A stretch of 64,000 nucleotides of DNA from Rhynchopus sp. YZ270_cl-10 (GCA_964035575.1 OZ037844.1:1727588-1791587); one strand, 5' to 3'. Shown: positions 1 to 9,580, numbered from the stretch's first letter. Translations and numbers: made by a program. The notes: generated by a model not told the origin, from the letters alone.

Positions 1-101
1 GAGGATTCTGAGGAGGCTGTTGGTTTCTCCCTTGGCTGCCTTCGAGCAAGGACCCTCGGTCAGGCACCTGAATTCCTCTCGGAAAGGAATCAGGCCCCGT
101 T
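1..101 (+). other. Open, coding-like flank upstream of the first retroposon copy
   Basis: The first hundred bases are GC-balanced and open in the frame starting at base 1, reading as an ordinary mixed-composition peptide. They end where the GGGGTTCATT repeats begin. This may be a further upstream part of the retrotransposon coding region interrupted by the first retroposon copy, but no duplicated target site was found to prove it. Confidence 0.25.
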
Positions 102-222
102 GGGGTTCATTTACGGGGTTCATTTTTTTTTACGGGGTTCATTTTTTTTTACAAAAGGGGTTCATTTTTTTTTACAAAGGGGTTCATTTTTTTTTACAAA
201 GGGGTTCATTTTTTTTTACACA
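102..222 (+). repeat. Six tandem copies of a GGGGTTCATTTTTTTT motif
   Basis: The motif GGGGTTCATT starts at 102, 115, 134, 157, 179 and 201. Spacing settles to 22-23 bases, each copy followed by a run of T and TACAAA. The other full retroposon copy, at 2233, begins with a single motif of this type, so copy 1 carries an expanded 5' end. This could be repeated template jumping at the 5' end or simple slippage. Confidence 0.75.
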
Positions 223-1165
223 AAAAACTATGTTAAGACGAAATCCTACCGATGTGCCTACATGGGGCGTCCCCCGTCAGTAGTGCGCCAGATGAGGGGC
301 ATGAAGCGAAATGCGGTGAAAGGTGCAGGCCTGTTCGCAGCAGGTCTGGAGAGTTGTGGCAACTCGTCTGCTGAGCGTGTGAAGTATCAAGGCAGAGGTT
401 CGCTGTCCAAGTAAAACCTACCCTGGTCATCCTCTGCCTGTCTTGTTCTCTGTTGTGATTGTTTGTGTTTGTGGGCGGGATCAGATGGGTGGAGGGTGTT
501 TACTTTGTGTTTAGCTCGGAGAAGTGGCTTACCCGCCCACTCTCTGTTATTTATTCAGTGTCATTTTTTCATTCATCCCCAAAGTTTGTAGACAGAGTCA
601 AGGCCACCTTGGCCAAAAGGGTTTTTTCACCACACTTTTCTTTTGCTTCCATTCGTGGAAGTCTTGTTTTTCTTCTGTTCCTGGCCTGACGTGTGTTCAA
701 CAGGTGTGCTATTTTTACCAAGTGGAATCCATTTTTCTTTTTCCAGGGGAGGCACTAAAACAAACCATTCTGCAGACAACAAAGCAAAGGCAATGTGTTT
801 TTTATTCTCCCTTCCCTTCTTTTAAGTAAGGAGGATTAGGTCTTCTTTTTTTTCCTTTTTTTGCCCCAGAAGTGTGACGCCTGTGTATTCAAATTGATTA
901 AAAAGAATAAAAAACAAACACATAATGCAGTTTCTTGTTTTGTATAAAATTCTGTTGGCTCTTCCGTACTCTTCGCCCGCCTTTTATACAAAACTTGAAA
1001 CACCGACCATTTTTGGTCATCATTTTTTCCTTTTCATTTTTCCATTTCCTTTTTCCTTTTCCATTTCCTGTTCATTTTATTGTCTTTATTGTCTTCTCCA
1101 TTTCTTCCTTTTTCCTTTCTATTCTCATAAAAAACTAGTCCAAGTACAAAAAAGAGAAAAAAAAA
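102..1165 (+). mobile_element. Poly(A)-tailed non-autonomous retroposon, copy 1
   Basis: From about 201 to 1150 this matches 2240-3190 nearly base for base (offset about 2,040). It ends in an A-rich tail (1147-1165) after CCAAGTAC, the same place where the other two copies end. It has a GC-moderate 5' half, then C/T-rich tracts (1021-1130). No reverse transcriptase or other convincing protein is encoded; open frames inside are short and F/S-rich. It looks like a long SINE or an internally deleted LINE moved by another element's machinery. I found no flanking target-site duplication for this copy, so its 5' border is uncertain. Confidence 0.6.
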
Positions 1166-2220
1166 GAAGTCATCGAGCAGCACCTGACGATAGCAGCAAC
1201 TCCAGCGGCGGCAGCAAAGGCGGCGGCAGCACCACCTTCAGAGGTATCGGCTACTACTACTACAGCTGCAGTAGTGGCAGCTTCAGCTCGAGCACGGGCA
1301 CTGAAAGCAGCGGCAAGCAGAGCTGGGGAAGTAACCCCAGTGGGGTCAGCGGCAACGGGACCTACTACAGCAGCGCCAAAAGCAGTGGCTATTTTTTGCG
1401 GGATAGTGGCGGGGATGTGGGACGCTCTGATAGCAGTGGTAGAGGTGGCAGCAGCAGCAGCAGCAGAAACAGCAACCACAGTAACAGCAGCAACAGCTAC
1501 TACAACAGCAGCTGCTACAGTTTCGGCTACAGCAACTGCTACAATTACTACTGCAGCAAGAGCGAGAGCACCTGCAACTGCAACTGCAACGACTACGGCA
1601 TGAACAACAACAGCAACTGCTACAGCAACAGCCATCACTGCTGCAAGAGCACCAGCAACAGCACCAACAACTGCACCTGCAACAACCGCAAGAGCTACAA
1701 CTACAGCAGTTACAGCAACTGCAGCAGCCAAGGCTGGAGTGAGAGAGTGGGTGCAGGCGGTGCCGGGCATGGTGGAGGCTCAGTCAGGAGTGGGTATGGA
1801 GTTTTAGACGGCGACGATGATGGCCCCCGCCCCCCCGGCAGCAGCAGCTCCTTCAGCCACAAGAACCTCAGCAACAGTCTCCTCAGCGGTGGCAGCGGGA
1901 GCCCCCTTCCCCCCCATTATTACCCCATAAAGAGGCCTTTTGAGCCCAACAACCCAAGCAGCTACAGCTTTGATAGCAGTAACAAAAATTTTTGTGGAGG
2001 CAACACAGCAAAAAACTGTTGTCATTATAGACCACACCCCCCTCCCCCCCATGATAACCCCAAAAAGAGGCACGGTATGCCCAACCATTTCAGTGGCTGC
2101 AACTGTGATAGCAGCAAAAACGTACTCCTCGGAGTCCTGGGTAGGGTCCCGGTATCACCCCTGGCGTGCAGCAGCGGTAGCAGCACCACCTACAGCATCA
2201 GCAACTGCAGCAGCAATAGC
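1166..2220 (+). pseudogene. Low-complexity coding-like region of the retrotransposon, 5' segment
   Basis: This is a degenerate trinucleotide tract of GCA, ACA, ACT and GCT words. One forward frame (codons at 1274, 1277 and so on) reads as an Ala/Thr-rich linker with variation mostly at third codon positions, as in real coding DNA, but it has stops near 1601, 1805 and 1927. A second frame (codons at 2221, 2224 and so on) is Ser/Asn/Cys/Tyr-rich, has no stop here, and is the one that stays in phase with the downstream segments once the retroposon insertions are removed. It is either the repetitive N-terminal part of the retrotransposon protein or a decayed relic of it. The opposite-strand Ala/Val frame is a by-product of the repeat. 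Confidence 0.35.
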
Positions 2221-2232
2221 ACAAGTGTATCT
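2221..2232. repeat. Target-site duplication, left copy (ACAAGTGTATCT)
   Basis: The 12-base word ACAAGTGTATCT is repeated exactly at 3201-3212, directly after the A-run ending retroposon copy 2. It is the signature of target-primed insertion. Confidence 0.85.
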
Positions 2233-3200
2233 TTTTTTAGGGGTTCATTTTTTTTTACACAAAAAAATATGTTAAGACGAAATCCTACCGATGTGCCTAC
2301 ATGGGGCGTCCCCCGTCAGTAGTGCGCCAGATGAGGGGCACGAAGCGAAATGCGGTGAAAGGTGCAGGCCTGTTTTGCAGCAGGTCTGGAGAGTTGTGGC
2401 AACTCGTCTGCTGAGCGTGTGAAGTATCAAGGCAGAGGTTCGCTGTTCAAGTAAAACCTACCCTGGTCATCCTCTGCCTGTCTTGGTTTCTGTCGTGATT
2501 GTTTGTGTTTGTGGGCGGGATCAGATGGGTGGAGGGTGTTTACTTTGTGTTTAGCTCGGAGAAGTGGCTTACCCGCCCACTCTCTGTTATTTATTCAGTG
2601 TCATTTTTTCATTCATCCCCAAAGTTTGTAGACAGAGTCAAGACCACCTTGGCCAAAAGGGTTTTTTCACCACACTTTTCTTTTGCTTCCATTCGTGGAA
2701 GCGTTTGCTTTTCTTCTGTTCCTGGCCTGACGTGTGTTCAACAGGTGTGCTATTTTTACCAAGTGGAATCCATTTTTCTTTTTCCAGGGGAGGCACTAAA
2801 ACAAACCATTCTGCAGACAACAAAGCAAAGGCAATGTGTTTTTTATTCTCCCTTCCCTTCTTTTAAGTAAGGAGGATTAGGTCTTCTTTTTTTCCTTTTT
2901 TTGCCCCAGAAGTGTGACGCCTGTGTATTCAAATTGATCAAAAAGAATAAAAAACAAACACATAATGCAGTTTCTTGTTTTGTATAAAACTCTGTTGGCT
3001 CTACCGTACTCTTCGCCCGCCTTTTATACAAAACTTGAAACACCGACCATTTTTGGTCATCATTTTTTCCTTTTCATTTTTCCATTTCCTTTTTCCTTTT
3101 CCATTTCCTGTTCATTTTATTGTCTTTATTGTCTTCTCCATTTCTTCCTTTTTCCTTTCTAATCTCATAAAAAACTAGACCAAGTACAAAAAAAAAAAAA
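2233..3200 (+). mobile_element. Poly(A)-tailed non-autonomous retroposon, copy 2 (complete, with target-site duplication)
   Basis: This 968-base insertion begins with a T-run and GGGGTTCATT and ends in CAAGTAC plus about 13 A. It is flanked by an exact 12-base duplication. It is nearly identical to copy 1, so both moved recently. A poly(A) tail and a duplication of this size are typical of elements mobilised by LINEs with an apurinic-type endonuclease, not of R2-like enzymes, so the mobilising partner is probably not the element it sits in (inference). It contains no long protein-coding frame with credible composition. Internal features are a short hairpin GACCA/TGGTC near 3045 and long C/T tracts at 3061-3165. 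Confidence 0.85.
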
Positions 3201-3212
3201 ACAAGTGTATCT
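3201..3212. repeat. Target-site duplication, right copy (ACAAGTGTATCT)
   Basis: Exact partner of 2221-2232, flanking retroposon copy 2. Downstream, the trinucleotide-type sequence that was interrupted resumes. Confidence 0.85.
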
Positions 3213-4395
3213 ATAGGCGCCTACAGCAACACCAGCTCCTGCAGCGACGCCAACAGCAACAGCAATGACTACAGCAGCTGCAGCATCAACATCATGGGTG
3301 ACGGTGTGAGAGGTATGCTGGTGTTCGGGGACAGCCTTGAGGGGCTTGAGGGTCAGAGTTGCTGTGTGACGATGCGGGTGTGGCGGACCTTTCTCACCCC
3401 CACTTTCCAAAAGGGGAACGTAAAGTTAGAGCTATGGTTCGACTGGTGGTGCAACCTCTGGGAGGTCTTCACCTCCTTGCGCCAACCAGACCCCTGCTGG
3501 GTAGCCGAGGCACCTGAGTGGGGAGTGTTTGTGTCTTTCGCGGTCCTGGATCTGTGGAAGGACAGACGCGCCCCCACCCTCAGTCTCCTCCTTTTGTGGC
3601 TGGTGGGTAGGAGGAGGCCCAGGAGGTTGTGCAGGGGTCCCCGGTCTTTGAACTGGGCCAAAGCACAGGCGGGTAAGCTCCGTCGGCGCAAGCTCCGTCG
3701 GCGCAAGGCGCCCTGCAATCGTCCGCCCTCTCCGTTCGCACCCGCAGGTTCCCGCAGTTTCAGGGGTGCTGACGCTGTGAGAGGGGCAGTGCAGTGTGCG
3801 GCCATCTGGGTACTGGTGGTTGTGGGCTCTGAGCTTGGGAGGTCAGCGCCACATGCTTTGGGTTGTGTGCTGTTTCGGGACGCGGAGTTGCTGGGGGTGG
3901 GGCTGCTGCGGGGACTGTGCAGATTACGCAGGGGAGGGCGGTGGCTGGAAGGGGTGAGCGAGCGAGTGCGCCGATGGACCGGAGGGATCCGAGTGGCTGC
4001 CAGCTTGGTGAGGGCCAGTGTGCTGAGGGTGAGTCAGTTTTCGGTGAGTGCGGCCGGGTGGGTTTGGGTTGCATGGTCCGCAGGCGGTTTTTTGGCGGGT
4101 GTTGTGGCACTGGTCGGTGTCGCGCGCCCACTTGGCTGGGTTCTTCTCTTGGAGGTGTACCGTGTGGCAACACTCATGTGGACTCGTAGGATCGGGATGG
4201 CTTTTGGCATGCTGGCCTTATCCCTACTGGTCTTGCTGTCACTGTTGTGGCGAGCGGTGACGCCCTGGGACCTGCTCCCTGCCCCTGCTGATCCGAAGCA
4301 CCCGATAGGCTTGTCCCCGTACGCTTTGTCGGGCGGCTGTGCGAATAGGGAGTCGCCTGCGTACCATGCCGACGCCGTGGTAGTGGACAGAGTCC
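3213..4395 (+). pseudogene. Retrotransposon protein, middle segment, between two insertions
   Basis: An open frame runs through this segment with codons starting at multiples of three; the first ATG is at 3294. It begins Ser/Asn-rich (continuing the interrupted trinucleotide tract), has a duplicated basic stretch LRRRKLRRRK near 3680-3710, and becomes Leu/Val/Trp-rich from about 4020 to 4270. I recognise no domain. It ends at a GGACAGAGTCC target site where retroposon copy 3 is inserted. If that insertion is removed, the codons for Asp-Arg-Val in the target site join the reverse-transcriptase frame at 4930 without a shift. The low-complexity start and hydrophobic composition make me cautious about whether all of it is translated. 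Confidence 0.4.
4385..4395. repeat. Target-site duplication, left copy (GGACAGAGTCC)
   Basis: The 11-base word GGACAGAGTCC recurs at 4929-4939, immediately after the A-rich tail of retroposon copy 3. Six or seven extra bases (GCAAACC) lie between this site and the start of homology, as often seen in 5'-truncated insertions. Confidence 0.8.
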
Positions 4396-4401
4396 GCAAA
4401 C

Positions 4402-4928
4402 CCTTTCTTTTGCTTCCATTCGTGGAAGCGTTTGCTTTTCTTCTGTTCCTGGCCTGACGTGTGTTCAACAGGTGTGCTATTTTTACTGAGTGGAATCCAT
4501 TTTTCTTTTTCCAGGTGAGGCACTAAAACAAGACATCCTGCAGACAACGAAACAATGGGCACGTGTGTTTTTTATTCTCCCTTCCCTTCTTTTAAGTAAG
4601 GAGGATTAGGTCTTCTTTTTTTCCTTTTTTTGCCCCATAAGTGTGACGCCTGTGTATTCAAATTGATTAAAAAGAATAAAAAACAAACACACGATGCAGT
4701 TTCTTGTTTTGTTTAGGAGGAAGTGGCCACTTACTTTACTTTACCGCCCACCTTTTATACTAAAACTTGAAACACCGACCTTTTTTGGTCATCATTTTTT
4801 CATTTCCTTTTTCCTTTTCCATTTTCCTGTTCATTTTATTGTCTTTATTGTTTACTCCATTCTTCCTTTTTCCTTTCTTCTATTCTCACATACAAAAAAA
4901 GACCAAGTACATAAAAGAGAAAAAAAAA
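4402..4928 (+). mobile_element. 5'-truncated poly(A)-tailed retroposon, copy 3
   Basis: The sequence corresponds to the 3' half of copies 1 and 2 (homologous to about 2680-3195) with more substitutions and small indels, so it is older. It ends with ACCAAGTACATAAAAGAG and an A-run. The exact 11-base duplication on both sides shows a separate insertion event. Its position splits the retrotransposon reading frame upstream of the reverse transcriptase. Confidence 0.8.
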
Positions 4929-4939
4929 GGACAGAGTCC
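4929..4939. repeat. Target-site duplication, right copy (GGACAGAGTCC)
   Basis: Exact partner of 4385-4395; the retrotransposon coding frame resumes inside it. Confidence 0.8.
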
Positions 4940-7900
4940 TGACCAGATACGGAGCCCAGCGGAACGTCACCTCCTCCACCAACGACTGCGGATACCTGGC
5001 GTTGCATTACTGGGATAGCGTAGCTCAGCCGGACGTTAAGGCCCTGCGCAAGGTGGTTGTGGATGCCGCTACGTCGGTGCCCGATAGGATGGTTCAGGTT
5101 TTGGGAAGTGGACTGGCCGTCACGGAGTTTGTAAACGGTGTTTCAGGCACTGCTCACCTAAATCACATGGGGCTCCAGCTCTTCGCCACTTCGCAGCAGA
5201 AGAACATCGTGGTGGTGCAGGCTAGTGAGGACGACCCGCTGGTGCTCATCTCCCCGGGGTGCCGTTTCCTGACGGCCGCGGCCATTGCTAAGTTCCAAGA
5301 CACGTTGGATACAGTGGTCATCAGCCTCTGCGGCTCGCATTTCGAATACGTGTCCGTAGGGGCGGACAACGCGAATTCGAAGGAGTCCGTCGCATGGAAG
5401 ATGCGTAAGGCTGCGCGAGACGCCGTTTTGGACCCGGCCCAGAAGATCGGCCCCATCCCCACCACCACCAGGACGACGGCGCCCCTATCAACTAAGTTGG
5501 GGAACATCAACGCCGAGCGAGTGTTCTGCCCCTTCGACAAGTGCCGCCAGGGAATCCTGTCATCCTTCAAGGGTGAGGGGCTGTGCAGGAAGAGCATCCT
5601 GGACCACATGCGCCGGCACCAAGCAGAGGACTCTTATGTGTCGGACGACCTCCTCGGACACCTCGGGATGGCCCGCTGCGCCAATGATCAATGCGACAAA
5701 ATCATCCCAGGTTCTAGAGAGTGGTGCAACCTATGTGAGGTGGCTTTTGGCGAGGCGGGTTTCACGGCCCCGGACCGACGTGATCGGGGCGGACTCACGG
5801 CCGAAGATGACCTCCCTACTTTCGAGGCTATTGGCACCACGCGTGTGCAACTCAAAGGGGGCTGTCCGGAGGCTTACCTTGAGCAGTATTCGCGACTTTT
5901 CCTGAAGGTTTTGCTGGACATACTGTCACACCAGGACGAGCTCGCGTGGAAAAAATTTGCTTTGTTTTTCACGGTCCTCCACAGAGTGCGGTCGGATCGA
6001 GGGGGGGAGGGGCAGGCCAAGCGTCATTCTCGCGGTTGGGCGAAGGATTTGCAGCTCTGGGAAGAAGGGAAATTCGTCACTTTGTGGAACGACACCGTTG
6101 AGGGCCGCAAACCTCCTGCTGCGTGGACTGACGGCGATACCGTAGAGGGGAAGAAGAAGCGAGCGGTGGCGAAGGCAAGGGCGGGTCTGCCAAGCCAGGC
6201 CATGACGAGCGCCACCAGCGCGGGTGTTGCCCCCCACACGAAGGTGACTTTGGAGAAGCTGGAGGCCAAGCACCCCTCACCCGACGCCGATCCGGGGGTT
6301 TTCGATTGGCCGGATACAGTTGACGTTCCGCCTGTGACGCCGCTTGAGTTGATGAAGGCCATGCGCAGCATGCCGCGATCGTCCGCAGCTGGCCCCTCCC
6401 ACGTCACGGGAGCTCACCTCCGTACCCTCTGTTTGCAGCGTCGGGCTGGGTCTAAGGGCGCTCTAGGGGCCTTGGCGGCTGTACTCTCCTCGCTGGCCAA
6501 AGGGGAGGCCCCGCCTGAGGTGTCCCATTTCCTGGCAGGGGCGAACCTGGTTGCTTTACGGAAGTTGGCAAAGACTCCCGATCAGGAGGAGGATGTGCGG
6601 CCCATTGCCGTTGGAGACACGCTCAGACGGCTGGTGGGCAAGATCCTGGCGACTCGGGTGCGTACTCAGTCCCGTTCCATCTTCCTCAGGGGGAACCAAG
6701 TGGGAGTGGCAATGCCCAGGGGTACTTCAGCGGCGGCGGATGTCATTGCGCAGTACGCAGAGCGCCACAAGGAGGATGACAAGGTAATCCTCAAAATAGA
6801 TTACCGCAATGCCTTTAACAGCATTGATCGGACCGAGATGCTTCGCGCCGTGGATGCACACCTCCCCGAGCTGGCTCCCTGGGTGAGGTGGTGTTACATG
6901 TCTCCATCTTGCCTTTTCTTCGGCGAGGCCATCGTGAGGTCACAGAGGGGGGCTCAGCAAGGGGACCCCCTCGGTCCTCTGCTGTTTGCCCTCACCATAC
7001 ACCAAATGACGTTGGAGCTCCGTAGTGTGCCGGACTTGGATGGTACGTTGTGGTACCTGGACGACGGCTCCTTGCGTGGCCCCCCAGAGGCGGTGTACAA
7101 GGCATACCAGATTCTGCTAGAACGCAGTGTCCGCCTGGGTCTGGAGGTGAACGAGAGTAAGTGTGAGCTCGTTGCGATGGGGGGTCTGACGGCGCAACAA
7201 CTTGGACAGGTCGGCTTTGTGATCCGGGACGATAAGCAGCAGGGAGGGGAGGGTTTCAAGCTGCTAAGCCACACGGGTTTCGAATTTTTGGGTCTGCCGA
7301 TTGGAACCAGTGCGTATTGTGAGGAGTACATGCTGGTAAAGATGGAGACAACGCGGTCTAACCTCAGGGCCCTCATCGAACTGGATGACGCGCAGGTGGC
7401 GTACTACATCCTGCGTTACTGCGAAGGCTTCTGCCGCATGGTTTTTTACATGCGTGGGGTGACGGTGGTGGCCACAAAGTACCTGGGGATTTTCGACGAG
7501 GAGATCGGCAAGTGCCTCGCTGCCCTCCTGCACGACGCTCACGGTAGCCTTCCGCAGCTCGCCAGGGACCAGGCTGCCCTCCCCATTGCAATGGGAGGTC
7601 TAGGGATACGCAGAACCCGGGATCACTGGTCGGCAGCAGCTCTTGCGTCCCAAGCTGGGAACTTCCAGTTGGCGCAAACCCTCGACCCACAGTACGCCTG
7701 GGATGCTCTGAGATGGAAGCATGCTGTTTCAGACTACAACGAGAGGGTGGACCTGAAGTACAAACTCAACACAGACCAGCCCACCCAGCTCCCTGTCCAG
7801 CAGAAGCTCTCGGCGGCTATTGTTGATGCGCAGGCAGACAAGCTCATGCTGGCCTTGAGCACGAGGGACCGTGCCCGCATGAAGTCCCTTCTCCTCCCCA

Positions 7901-8805
7901 TGTCCGGGGCGTACCTCACAGCGATCCCCTCCAACGCCAACATGTTGGAGAGCACCACCTTTGCGGCGGTGACGCGTTTCCGGCTAGGAGTGGCCATCCA
8001 TGTGCCGGACTCCGTCTGCTCTTGTTGCTCTGGTGCGGGGACGCAACTTAAGATGGACGCGTATGGGGACCACTCCTTCGCCTGTTCCCACAGGGGATGC
8101 AGAATCCGCCGGCATGATGCCCTGAAACTTGCTCTGGGGGAGGCCGCGACAGGTGCTGGTCTAGGCCCGGTGATCGAGCAGCGTACAGGGGAACCAGGTG
8201 AGGGTGGCCAGCGACCAGCTGACATTTACCTGCCAGGAGGCGTATCTGAGAGCGCGCCGCGGTGTTTGGATGTGACCCATGTCGCCCCGACCCTGCCCTC
8301 CTACCGCCGGCCCGCTGCGAAGTTTATTGGGTGGACGGCGAAGACTCAAGGTCAGAGGAAGAGGGAGAAGCACGAGTTGTACTGCCGGCAGCACAGGATG
8401 TCCTTTTCGCCGGTGGTGTTTGAGGCCTTTGGCGGAGCTGGGGACGAGGCGAATTTGCTGTTAGCTCAGCTGGGTGGTCTGGCAAAAGATGTGTCTTCCC
8501 GTCTGGTGGGGTCGGCTGAGACGCGTATCCGCGAGCGGGTAGCTATTCGCTATCAGAAAGAAGTCGGTGCCTCTTTCCTGCGTAGGGGGGCTTTGTGCTT
8601 GGGGATTTCGACCATTGGTTCCCACAAGGAAAGCGGAACCCCGGAAGAGACGGACCCACAAACCCGCAAACCCGCAAACCCGCAAACCCGCAAACCCGCA
8701 AACCCGCAAACCCGCAAACCCGTAAACCCGCAAACCCGCAAACCCGCAAACCCGCAAACCCGCAAACCCGCAAACCCGCAAACCCGCAAACCCGCAAACC
8801 CGTAA
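4930..8805 (+). CDS. Non-LTR retrotransposon polyprotein: zinc fingers, reverse transcriptase, restriction-like endonuclease
   Basis: Residues are counted from the leucine codon at 5002. The frame is open from 4915; there is no ATG at the start because the 5' part is cut off by retroposon copy 3. A short N-terminal stretch contains NDCGYLAL, resembling the catalytic-Cys region of Ulp1-type cysteine proteases, which some NeSL/Utopia-type non-LTR elements carry. A Cys/His finger lies at about 174-207 (CPFDKC and HMRRH), with a second Cys cluster after it. The reverse transcriptase shows motif A KIDYRNAF (Asp600), motif B AQQGDPLGP (about 651-659) and motif C WYLDDG (Asp687, Asp688). After it come a CCHC knuckle (about 1006-1033), RRHD (1036-1039), RPADIYL (Asp1074) and CLDVTH (Asp1090), which fit the R2-like endonuclease fold. 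All catalytic motifs look intact. There is no stop before the AACCCGCA array; the TAA at 8803 comes from a repeat variant. Confidence 0.9.
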   Translation, partial: DRVLTRYGAQRNVTSSTNDCGYLALHYWDSVAQPDVKALRKVVVDAATSVPDRMVQVLGSGLAVTEFVNGVSGTAHLNHMGLQLFATSQQKNIVVVQASEDDPLVLISPGCRFLTAAAIAKFQDTLDTVVISLCGSHFEYVSVGADNANSKESVAWKMRKAARDAVLDPAQKIGPIPTTTRTTAPLSTKLGNINAERVFCPFDKCRQGILSSFKGEGLCRKSILDHMRRHQAEDSYVSDDLLGHLGMARCANDQCDKIIPGSREWCNLCEVAFGEAGFTAPDRRDRGGLTAEDDLPTFEAIGTTRVQLKGGCPEAYLEQYSRLFLKVLLDILSHQDELAWKKFALFFTVLHRVRSDRGGEGQAKRHSRGWAKDLQLWEEGKFVTLWNDTVEGRKPPAAWTDGDTVEGKKKRAVAKARAGLPSQAMTSATSAGVAPHTKVTLEKLEAKHPSPDADPGVFDWPDTVDVPPVTPLELMKAMRSMPRSSAAGPSHVTGAHLRTLCLQRRAGSKGALGALAAVLSSLAKGEAPPEVSHFLAGANLVALRKLAKTPDQEEDVRPIAVGDTLRRLVGKILATRVRTQSRSIFLRGNQVGVAMPRGTSAAADVIAQYAERHKEDDKVILKIDYRNAFNSIDRTEMLRAVDAHLPELAPWVRWCYMSPSCLFFGEAIVRSQRGAQQGDPLGPLLFALTIHQMTLELRSVPDLDGTLWYLDDGSLRGPPEAVYKAYQILLERSVRLGLEVNESKCELVAMGGLTAQQLGQVGFVIRDDKQQGGEGFKLLSHTGFEFLGLPIGTSAYCEEYMLVKMETTRSNLRALIELDDAQVAYYILRYCEGFCRMVFYMRGVTVVATKYLGIFDEEIGKCLAALLHDAHGSLPQLARDQAALPIAMGGLGIRRTRDHWSAAALASQAGNFQLAQTLDPQYAWDALRWKHAVSDYNERVDLKYKLNTDQPTQLPVQQKLSAAIVDAQADKLMLALSTRDRARMKSLLLPMSGAYLTAIPSNANMLESTTFAAVTRFRLGVAIHVPDSVCSCCSGAGTQLKMDAYGDHSFACSHRGCRIRRHDALKLALGEAATGAGLGPVIEQRTGEPGEGGQRPADIYLPGGVSESAPRCLDVTHVAPTLPSYRRPAAKFIGWTAKTQGQRKREKHELYCRQHRMSFSPVVFEAFGGAGDEANLLLAQLGGLAKDVSSRLVGSAETRIRERVAIRYQKEVGASFLRRGALCLGISTIGSHKESGTPEETDPQTRKPANPQTRKPANPQTRKPVNPQTRKPANPQTRKPANPQTRKPANP

Positions 8806-9580
8806 ACCCGCAAACCCGCAAACCCGCAAACCCGCAAACCCGCAAACCCGCAAACCCGCAAACCCGCAAACCCGCAAACCCGCAAACCCGCAAACCCGCA
8901 AACCCGCAAACCCGCAAACCCGCAAACCCGCAAACCCGCAAACCCGCAAACCCGCAAACCCGTAAACCCGCAAACCCGCAAACCCGCAAACCCGCAAACC
9001 CGCAAACCCGCAAACCCGCAAACCCGCAAACCCGCAAACCCGCAAACCCGCAAACCCGCAAACCCGCAAACCCGCAAACCCGCAAACCCGCAAACCCGCA
9101 AACCCGCAAACCCGCAAACCCGCAAACCCGCAAACCCGCAAACCCGCAAACCCGCAAACCCGCAAACCCGCAAACCCGCAAACCCGCAAACCCGCAAACC
9201 CGCAAACCCGTAAACCCGCAAACCCGCAAACCCGCAAACCCGCAAACCCGCAAACCCGCAAACCCGCAAACCCGCAAACCCGCAAACCCGCAAACCCGCA
9301 AACCCGCAAACCCGCAAACCCGCAAACCCGCAAACCCGCAAACCCGCAAACCCGCAAACCCGCAAACCCGCAAACCCGCAAACCCGCAAACCCGCAAACC
9401 CGCAAACCCGCAAACCCGCAAACCCGCAAACCCGCAAACCCGCAAACCCGCAAACCCGCAAACCCGCAAACCCGCAAACCCGCAAACCCGCAAACCCGCA
9501 AACCCGCAAACCCGCAAACCCGCAAACCCGCAAACCCGCAAACCCGCAAACCCGCAAACCCGCAAACCCGCAAACCCGCA
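8653..9580 (+). repeat. AACCCGCA satellite array 1, flush with the retrotransposon 3' end
   Basis: There are 115 exact-length 8-base units from 8661 to 9580, with a near-copy ACCCACA just before. Occasional units read AACCCGTA. The C-rich strand is on top. The array directly follows the endonuclease coding region with no 3' untranslated region or A-tail. Because three units make 24 bases, all three forward frames encode the same repeating peptide; these are not genes. Confidence 0.95.

Noticed and set aside
102-1165. Target-site duplication for retroposon copy 1
   Set aside because: Only a weak 7-base match (TCGAGCA at 42-48 and just after the A-tail) was found, and it is not next to the 5' end.
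1135-1770. Minus-strand Ala/Val-rich frame of 211 codons
   Set aside because: It is the complement of the GCA/ACA trinucleotide tract and its composition is fully explained by it.
3353-4468. Overlapping minus-strand frames opposite the retrotransposon middle segment
   Set aside because: Three short overlapping frames with low-complexity Arg/Pro/Ser composition; the plus-strand frame is longer and in phase with the reverse transcriptase.
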